From assembly GCF_905233635.1 (NCBI RefSeq), contig NZ_CAJODG010000041.1:1-18224 (forward strand): a DNA stretch of 18,224 nucleotides. Reading direction: 5' to 3'. This DNA is from Selenomonas sp. AE3005 (GTDB lineage: Bacteria > Bacillota > Negativicutes > Selenomonadales > Selenomonadaceae). The translations under genes and the position numbers were made by a program. The notes under the pieces are model-generated. The model saw nothing but the letters and a program-made list of their open reading frames with translations. It had not been told where the DNA came from and did not search any database. Shown here piece after piece: positions 11,887-18,224 of this stretch (position 1 is its first letter; every line of letters begins with the position of its first letter).

Positions 11887-13143
11887 ATGACAGGAAATAA
11901 AGAAGTAATTACAGGCAGTGATTTTAAAAGAATGGTTGCCGGGGCTTATAGTGAGTTTTTGCTGGAGTACGAGGAGATAAATCGTTTGCCCGGAGCCGGC
12001 AGTATGCCGGGAACGCATGTTTTGCGGACCATGGGTTCCGCCGTTATGCCCTTGAAGGATACGAATGATGACAGCATTGGCGGTTTGTCACGCCGTGTAG
12101 CCTCCGGGGCGTTGTTTGGGGCCAGGGGCAGTGCCGGCGTGGTGCTCGCACAGATGTTCCGCGGACTGGGTAAGGGGCTGCTGGGTAAGTACAATGCTAC
12201 GTCCTCGGAGTTTGGCAAGGCTTTCCAGTACGGAATTTTATACGCGCAGCGCGTGATTCCTGAACGGCCGGAACGTCCCATTATCACACTGGCCAAGGAA
12301 GTGGCCAAGGGGGCTTACCATGCTGTACGAGCCAATAAGCCAATTTCGGAAATTTTGGAAACGGCCATCGTAGCCGGGGAAAAGGCTTTGCAGAAGGTAG
12401 GCGCAGAGGACGCCGGGGCGCGGATTATGTTTGCGTTTTTGCAGGGCTGCCTCAAAGGATTGGATGGTAATTTCGTATCGCCGGCTGTAAGCCTGTCTTT
12501 GGGCTTGGAGGCACAGCAGGCAGGTCTGCCTGACCCGCGCAATGATGTGGTCCGTCCTTACTGTGTACGTTTTTCGGTGAAAAATGTGCAGGTGGATATG
12601 AAGGAGCTTGAGGCTCATTTGAAGGAATTCTCCACCTTTGCGCTGGTGGAGAGAGCGGCTACTGGTGTTGATGTGCATTTGCATACTGACCATCCCGGCA
12701 GGGTTATCGAGCAGGCCATCGGCTGGGGGCCGTTGAAGGGCATTCATGTCACCAATATGAGCGAACCGCATACCCTGTCGGCGCATGACGCTTTGATGAA
12801 GGTGGCCCTGCTGGCTGTAGCGGAAAACCGCGTACAGGCCAAGGAAATGCAGGAACAGGGCGTGCAGATTCTGGTTACCGGCAGTGAGGCGGAAAGCCCC
12901 TCCGTGGCTGATCTCATCAATGCAGCTCATAGTGATTTGGCTGATGCTTATGTGCTGGTGGCGTGGAATTATGACTTCTGGCAGGCCTTCCGGCAGGTAA
13001 AGCGGCTGCTGGGTGAACGCGTGGAACTCGTGTTGTGTGAAACGAAACAGCAGCAGGCAGCAGCTATTAAGGCGTTTGACGCCAATCTGACCGCGGTGGA
13101 AAATGCCATCGTGATGCGTGAGGCTGCTGAACAGGCAAAATAA
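11887..13143 (+). CDS. FakA/YloV-like DhaL-domain protein, probably catalytically inactive
   Basis: The 418-residue sequence follows FakA/YloV (usually about 550) through most of its length. It has a DhaL-type domain with GARGSAGVVLAQMFRG (78-93, family GARGNSGVILSQ) and DAGARIMFAFLQG (175-187, family DAGGxG). A middle domain has DVHLHTDHPGRVIEQAIGWG (262-281, family KVHVHTNNPG). A shortened C-terminal domain ends at residue 418. FakA binds ATP through two magnesium ions held by the DGDTGTNM motif; here the matching stretch is INRLPGAGSMPGTH (31-44), with no aspartates. The protein may therefore not be a fatty acid kinase but a pseudo-kinase or binding protein. It diverges from the FtsA-like gene across a shared palindrome, which hints at related regulation. 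The start ATG has only a weak GGGTG ribosome binding site. Confidence 0.85.
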   Translation: MTGNKEVITGSDFKRMVAGAYSEFLLEYEEINRLPGAGSMPGTHVLRTMGSAVMPLKDTNDDSIGGLSRRVASGALFGARGSAGVVLAQMFRGLGKGLLGKYNATSSEFGKAFQYGILYAQRVIPERPERPIITLAKEVAKGAYHAVRANKPISEILETAIVAGEKALQKVGAEDAGARIMFAFLQGCLKGLDGNFVSPAVSLSLGLEAQQAGLPDPRNDVVRPYCVRFSVKNVQVDMKELEAHLKEFSTFALVERAATGVDVHLHTDHPGRVIEQAIGWGPLKGIHVTNMSEPHTLSAHDALMKVALLAVAENRVQAKEMQEQGVQILVTGSEAESPSVADLINAAHSDLADAYVLVAWNYDFWQAFRQVKRLLGERVELVLCETKQQQAAAIKAFDANLTAVENAIVMREAAEQAK

Positions 13144-13164
13144 TTTTTCCCAAGGTAAAATGAC

Positions 13165-13205
13165 AAATGGGTGGTTGACAAGTCAAATGTCAGCCACCCA
13201 TTTTT
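13165..13205 (+). terminator. Terminator of the FakA-like gene
   Basis: A 16-base stem with one wobble (13165-13180 with 13188-13203, containing AAATGGGTGG and CCACCCATTT) and a seven-base loop, followed by T residues. It isolates the NRPS gene from upstream transcription. Confidence 0.88.
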
Positions 13206-13331
13206 GTGGTTGTGCGATAATAAAAGGAATAAGTTGATAAATGTCGAAAAATAAAAAATTAAGGAAATATTTTCAGCAGCAATAACTGGAAGGCCGTTGA
13301 TTTCTGAATGCGGGTTAACGGAGGAATGAAG

Positions 13332-16300
13332 ATGGATTTGCAAGTGAAAAAAATTTTGGCAGTGTCTGAAGGCGAGAAGTATGTTTATGATACTGCTGCG
13401 ACATGGGTGGATTTATTTCAGAAACAGGCAGAGAAATATCCTGATAGACTGGCCGTGGCTGATGAAAACGGCAGCATGACATATAGGGAATTGGATGAAG
13501 TATCCGACCGCGTGGCAGCGTATCTCCTGGAGAAGGGGCTTAAAGAGAATACCTTTGTGGCTATCCGCATGGGACGCTCCAAGGAATTTATTGCGGCGGC
13601 ACTGGGCGTGCATAAGGCCGGCGGCGCGTATGTTCCCCTCGACTTGGAATATCCTGCCGGACGCGTGACTTATATGATGGAAGATTCCGAGGCAAAACTT
13701 GTCATTACGGAAAATTTCGTAAAGGAGGCCGCAGGCAAGAGCCTGCCGTTTGCCCCACAGGCTTATAAACAATCTCCCGATGGCCTGGCTTATATGATTT
13801 ATACCTCCGGCTCCACGGGAAAGCCCAAGGGGGTAATGATACAGCACAAGGCACTCTTAAACTTTGTGCACTTCATTCGGGAGCGTTGGCAGCTGACGGA
13901 AAAGAGCCGGATTGCCTGCCATTCGAACTTTGCTTTTGATGCCTCAGTGGAGGATTTGTATCCTGCGCTTACGGCTGGCGGTTGTGTTTATATCGTCCCG
14001 GAAGAGGCCCGGCGTGATATCTTTGAAATGAAAAAATTCATCGAAAAGCACGGCATTACCGGCGGCTGCTATACCACCCGTTTCGGGCAGATGCTGGCCG
14101 GGGATGAGCCACTGGATGTGGATTACATTGTGCTGGGCGGCGAGGCCATGACGAGCACCGTTAAAGCACGCGGTGCGGTCTACAACACCTATGGCCCCAC
14201 GGAATTTACAGTGGATGCTACGTATTTTGAACTGGAGAAGGGGCAGGAATATAATCCCATTCCCATCGGCCGTCCACTTTACAACTGCGCGGCGTTTATT
14301 CTGGGAGAAAAACAGGAACTGCTGCCACTGGGGGAAGTGGGTGAACTCTGCCTGTCCGGTCCGCAGCTGGCCAAAGGCTATTGGAAACGGCCGGAGCTTA
14401 CGGCGGAGAAGTTCATTGACATCAAGATAGCTGATGATGATGTGCGGCGCGTTTATCGCACCGGCGATTTGGCCCGTTACAATGAGGACGGGCAGCTGGA
14501 ATTCTTTGGACGCATAGACTTTCAGGTGAAACTGCGGGGGTTCCGCATTGAACTCGGGGAAGTGGAGAGTGCAGCCCTGAAATATCCGGGCATTATGCAG
14601 GTGGCGGCCGAAGTGAAGCACGATACCCTTTGCCTTTATTACACGGCTGAAAAGGATATCGATGAGCAGGCCTGGAAGTCTGCTATGGAAGAAAGCCTGA
14701 CGGATTACATGATTCCCGGCTGTTTCGTCCGGCTTGATAAAATGCCGGAAACGCCTAATGGCAAACTGGACCGCAAGGCTCTGCCAGAACCTGTGATGGA
14801 GCGTTCTGTAGAGTATGTCGCGCCACGCAATGAACTGGAGCAGGCCGTAGCCGACTGCATGAAGAAGGCTTTGGAGCGCGATGTGAAGATTGGCGCTCTC
14901 GATAATTTCTTCGAGATTGGCGGCGACTCCATAAAGGCTATCCGTATGGTCAGTTTCCTGCGGGCACAGGGAATCCTGCTGAAGGCTAATGATGTGCTGA
15001 AACACCGTGTGGTGGAAAAGATTGCCCAGTTTGCCAAATATGGCGCTGCAGAAGTACAGGCAAGCCAGGAGCCGATAGAAGGTTTGGTGGAGGACAGCGG
15101 CATTTTCCTCTTCTACAAGGACCTTGACTACCCGGATAGTGCTTATTTCAATCAGTCCACCCTGCTGGAATGGAAGGGCAGGGCCGATTTGGCAGCTTTG
15201 CAGGCGGCATTTGATGGCATCACCTTCCAGCATGATATGCTGCGCACCAGGTTTGAGCAGGGGCATATCTTTGTGAAGGCCGCAGACGCCAATGAACATG
15301 GGGTGACACTGGAAGAATATACACTGCCTGATGAGACAGACAAGATAAAGGAACTCTGCGAGGAAATCCAGTCCCATCTGGCGGTGGACAAAGCCTTGGT
15401 GCGGGCGGCGCTCCTGCATGCAGGCACCAGGGACCTTTTCTTCATTACGGCGCACCATACCATTGTGGACGGCATTTCCTGGCGTATTTTGCTGGAGGAT
15501 TTGGAGACGGCCTATGGTCAGGCTTTGGCCAAGGAACCCGTTAAGCTGCCGGAAAAGACGCATACCTATCAGGACTATGCCCAGGCCATGAAAGAGTACC
15601 GGGACAGCTATGCCCTGTCACTGGAGATTCCTTATTGGCAGGAAACGGTCAGAAAGGTACTGGCTATGGAGACCTCCAAGGGGAAGGACTATAGCCGTCA
15701 TTTTGCGCAGCTTACCGTTTCTATGGACAAGCCTGTGACAGACAAACTGCTCGCGGCCAAACTTTCCGCCTATCAGCTGGAGATTAACGACCTTTTGCTG
15801 ACGGCTGTCGGCAGAAGTTACCGGCAGACCTTTGGCAAGGACTCCCTGTCCCTGCAGCTCGAAGGTCATGGCCGTGAATACATCGGCAAGGAATTATTGA
15901 CCGACCGCACCATTGGCTGGTTTACTTCCATCTTTCCTGTCGTATTGGAAAAGCTGAATGGGGAGGCGCAGCATGACCTCATACGGGTGAAAGAGACATT
16001 GCACCGTATTCCGAACAAGGGTGTCGGCTATAATGTCCTCGCCTTTGTGGAAGGGCAGCATAAACTCGCTTGGGAAAAGAATCTCATTCCGAAAATGGTG
16101 TTCAACTATCTGGGCGATGTGGCAGGTGCTGAGGAAAACAGAACGTATTTTGCCCCGGACAGCAAGGATGGTTTTTCCACGGGCTTGGACTATCAAGCGG
16201 TGGAAAATTGTGACGGCCCGGATTTGGCGGTCAACTGTCTGATTGACGGAGGACGGTTTGCCCTCTATTTGGACTACAATACGGGGTTGTATGATGAGAA

Positions 16301-18224
16301 AACAGCACAGGCCTTTGCACAGGGGATTCTGGGCGAGATTGGGGCGCTGACAGCGCATTTGGACGGTGTTCGTGAACCTGTGGTCACGGCCTCGGATTTA
16401 GGGGAAAATTCCTGGAGTGAGGAAGAATTCAACGCTGTTGTTGAGGATTTTGCCCAAAGAGGTGAGCATATCGAGCGGATTTATCCGCTGACGCCGCTGC
16501 AGGAAGGAATGCTGCTTTCCCATGTCATGGACCCCCATGATTCGGCTTACCGACTGGTGGATATCTATGCCCTGAACTTCCTGCCCACGGAAAAAGAACT
16601 TCGCCTGGCATTGGATGAACTGGCCGTTAAGCATGAAGTCCTGCGCACGGCCATCATCCATGAGGGTGTAGCGGTGCATCGTCAGGCCATCACGGACAGA
16701 AAACTTGGCCTCTCGCTGGTGGATATCAGCAAAGAGCAGGACAACTTTGCCGCCGCAAACAAGCTGCGGGAGAAAATGCTTCATGAGGGCTTTGACCTGC
16801 AGAGAAAGCCTTTGTTCCAGATTATCTGTGCCAAGACTTCGGAGAATACTGCCTGCCTGATTACGGCAGTTCATCATATTATCGTCGATGGCTGGTGTGT
16901 GGGCACGTATCTGAAAGACTTTGAGCATTTCCTGCAGATGGCAAGAGAAGGTGTAGCGCGGCCGGAGATTCTATCCGACAAGGCTGGGCTTTATGAGACC
17001 ATGGTCAGGGAACTCATCGCCAAGGATAGGAAAGCAGCTACAAAGTACTTTGCGAACCTCTTGGATGGGTATGAGAATCAGGCGGAGATTCCTGCTTATG
17101 GGAAGATTGCCGAACATGAGCGTTATAAGGACAATCGGATTATCAGACATCTGGATGCCGGACTGATTGGGCAGTTTGAGCAGATGTGCCGCAATGCGGG
17201 CGCAACGCTGTCCAGTGGTATGGAACTGGCCTGGGGCCTGGTGCTGCAGACCGTCTGCCGCCTGGATGATGTGGTGTTTGGCAAAGTGGTTTCCGGCAGG
17301 GATAATACCTCAGCCGATGTGTCCGACCTGGTCGGCCTGTTCATCAATACGGTTCCTGTGCGGCTTAAGGCCGGCAAGGATTCTACCGCGGCAGAACTAT
17401 TGCAGAATCTTCATGAACAGTCCCTGGAAGGCAATCCGTTTGATTTTTGCCCACTGGCTGATATACAGAAAGAGATTGGCATGACCGAGGGGCTGGTGTA
17501 TTCCATTCTCTCCTTTGAAAATTACGGGGATGATGAAGAAGGCTTGACCATGCTGAAACCCATGCTCGTCAAGGAAGAGCATGTGGGCAGTTATGTCGGC
17601 ATAGATGCTACGGCTTTGGCTGATGGCAGCATCGAGGTGATTCTGTCCTTCGACCCGCAGCGTTACCGCAAGATTGAGATGGAACGCATCTTCGCCCTGA
17701 TGGAACATTACATTGCCTGCATGGTGGAGCAGCCCCAGCGTTCACTTCATTCCATGCCCCTGCTGGACAAAGAACAGGAATCGGAGCTTATAGCTCTGTC
17801 CCCAGGGCCGACCTATGTGTATGATATGTCTGAAACATGGGTGGATATGTTCCTCAAGCAGGTGAAAGAAAGACCGGAACATACGGCCGTTGTGGACAGC
17901 ACAGGAAAGTATACCTACGGGGAATTGGAGCAGGTGTCCAACAGCATAGCAGCCTGGCTGAGTGAAAAGGGGACAAAAGAGGGCGACTTTGTAGCTCTGC
18001 GCATGGACCGTGTGAAGGAATTCCTGGCCGGCGTGATTGCTGTGGAAAAACTGGGGGCAGCCTACGTGCCCATCGACCCGACATATCCGGAGGACCGTAT
18101 TGCTTACATGCTGGAGGACTCGGACGCGCGGGCTGTTTTGACCGAAGAAGCGGTGGCGGAGGCCATAGCAAAATATCCAAAGGCAGAGTCGGTTAACCGC
18201 GCAGTGCCGCAGGGGCGCGCCTAT
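13332..18224 (+). CDS. Nonribosomal peptide synthetase, A-PCP-E-C-A (3' end outside window)
   Basis: The frame is open from the ATG at 13332 (GGAGG at 13320-13324, seven bases away) to the window end, 1631 residues so far. Domains in order: adenylation A1 (about 20-510, with YTSGSTGKPKG from 157, TYGPTE and YRTGDL); peptidyl carrier protein with phosphopantetheine Ser533 in IGGDSIKA; epimerization domain (about 585-1030, with HHTIVDGISW from 708, LEGHGRE, RTIGWFTSIFPV, PNKGVGYNVL and FNYLGD); condensation domain (about 1050-1490, with YPLTPLQEGML, HHIIVDG from 1181, GLFINTVPVRL and FENY); and the start of A2 (from about 1495). There is no condensation domain before A1, so this is a loading module as in GrsA/TycA, but fused to the next module. 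The peptide should start with a D-residue. An E domain followed by a YPLTPLQEGML-type C domain fits a D-to-L condensation step. No exporter or phosphopantetheinyl transferase is in view. Confidence 0.95.
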   Translation, partial: MDLQVKKILAVSEGEKYVYDTAATWVDLFQKQAEKYPDRLAVADENGSMTYRELDEVSDRVAAYLLEKGLKENTFVAIRMGRSKEFIAAALGVHKAGGAYVPLDLEYPAGRVTYMMEDSEAKLVITENFVKEAAGKSLPFAPQAYKQSPDGLAYMIYTSGSTGKPKGVMIQHKALLNFVHFIRERWQLTEKSRIACHSNFAFDASVEDLYPALTAGGCVYIVPEEARRDIFEMKKFIEKHGITGGCYTTRFGQMLAGDEPLDVDYIVLGGEAMTSTVKARGAVYNTYGPTEFTVDATYFELEKGQEYNPIPIGRPLYNCAAFILGEKQELLPLGEVGELCLSGPQLAKGYWKRPELTAEKFIDIKIADDDVRRVYRTGDLARYNEDGQLEFFGRIDFQVKLRGFRIELGEVESAALKYPGIMQVAAEVKHDTLCLYYTAEKDIDEQAWKSAMEESLTDYMIPGCFVRLDKMPETPNGKLDRKALPEPVMERSVEYVAPRNELEQAVADCMKKALERDVKIGALDNFFEIGGDSIKAIRMVSFLRAQGILLKANDVLKHRVVEKIAQFAKYGAAEVQASQEPIEGLVEDSGIFLFYKDLDYPDSAYFNQSTLLEWKGRADLAALQAAFDGITFQHDMLRTRFEQGHIFVKAADANEHGVTLEEYTLPDETDKIKELCEEIQSHLAVDKALVRAALLHAGTRDLFFITAHHTIVDGISWRILLEDLETAYGQALAKEPVKLPEKTHTYQDYAQAMKEYRDSYALSLEIPYWQETVRKVLAMETSKGKDYSRHFAQLTVSMDKPVTDKLLAAKLSAYQLEINDLLLTAVGRSYRQTFGKDSLSLQLEGHGREYIGKELLTDRTIGWFTSIFPVVLEKLNGEAQHDLIRVKETLHRIPNKGVGYNVLAFVEGQHKLAWEKNLIPKMVFNYLGDVAGAEENRTYFAPDSKDGFSTGLDYQAVENCDGPDLAVNCLIDGGRFALYLDYNTGLYDEKTAQAFAQGILGEIGALTAHLDGVREPVVTASDLGENSWSEEEFNAVVEDFAQRGEHIERIYPLTPLQEGMLLSHVMDPHDSAYRLVDIYALNFLPTEKELRLALDELAVKHEVLRTAIIHEGVAVHRQAITDRKLGLSLVDISKEQDNFAAANKLREKMLHEGFDLQRKPLFQIICAKTSENTACLITAVHHIIVDGWCVGTYLKDFEHFLQMAREGVARPEILSDKAGLYETMVRELIAKDRKAATKYFANLLDGYENQAEIPAYGKIAEHERYKDNRIIRHLDAGLIGQFEQMCRNAGATLSSGMELAWGLVLQTVCRLDDVVFGKVVSGRDNTSADVSDLVGLFINTVPVRLKAGKDSTAAELLQNLHEQSLEGNPFDFCPLADIQKEIGMTEGLVYSILSFENYGDDEEGLTMLKPMLVKEEHVGSYVGIDATALADGSIEVILSFDPQRYRKIEMERIFALMEHYIACMVEQPQRSLHSMPLLDKEQESELIALSPGPTYVYDMSETWVDMFLKQVKERPEHTAVVDSTGKYTYGELEQVSNSIAAWLSEKGTKEGDFVALRMDRVKEFLAGVIAVEKLGAAYVPIDPTYPEDRIAYMLEDSDARAVLTEEAVAEAIAKYPKAESVNRAVPQGRAY

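Noticed and set aside
13944..15563. Minus-strand 539-codon frame and other minus-strand frames across 13413-18180
   Set aside because: They lie antisense to the NRPS, which has intact adenylation, carrier, epimerization and condensation motifs in one continuous plus-strand frame.

Overview
The window looks like part of a Negativicutes (Selenomonadaceae-like, e.g. Selenomonas) chromosome. This is an inference from gene content and style: Firmicutes-type ribosome binding sites and terminators, a THI-box thiM-thiE-thiD operon, a FakA/YloV-like protein and an unusual extended FtsA-like ATPase. There are two parts. Bases 1 to about 4200 are visibly AT-richer, gene-poor and accessory. Bases 4420 to 18224 are richer in G+C and look like ordinary chromosome ending in a large biosynthetic gene.

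Accessory part (1-4200). It holds a 65-residue membrane protein, a 23-residue hydrophobic peptide and a 41-residue peptide with a double-glycine leader (the last two on the minus strand). It also holds a small serine recombinase with a res-like repeat array over its promoter, a repeated hairpin/terminator motif containing TTTCTCCGAT, and a 3' fragment of tRNA-Arg(ACG) at 2109-2158 that has no 5' half. That fragment is what integration into a tRNA gene leaves at one end of an element, so it probably marks an island boundary. Beyond it lie a single-pass membrane protein of unknown function with an odd coupled leader ORF, and a minus-strand mqsR-mqsA toxin-antitoxin operon whose antitoxin lacks the usual zinc cysteines.

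Core part. A gene of unknown function (4213-4422), possibly missing its start, abuts the thiamine salvage operon (minus strand: promoter, TPP riboswitch, terminator, thiM, thiE, thiD). A multi-hairpin intergenic region follows. Then come a DMT-family (EamA) exporter and a beta-hydroxyacid dehydrogenase, probably co-transcribed. On the minus strand is an 867-residue FtsA-like ATPase with about five C-terminal units of roughly 60 residues. Divergent from it is a FakA/DhaL-like protein that has lost the metal-binding DGD motif. Last, from 13332 to the window end, is the first 1631 residues of a nonribosomal peptide synthetase with domain order A-PCP-E-C-A. Its loading module has no condensation domain, so the product is predicted to begin with a D-amino acid.

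The strongest candidates for something undescribed are the double-glycine peptide locus, the FtsA-like protein with its ~60-residue repeats, the DhaL pseudoenzyme beside it, the zinc-less MqsA, and the NRPS, whose product cannot be named from this window.
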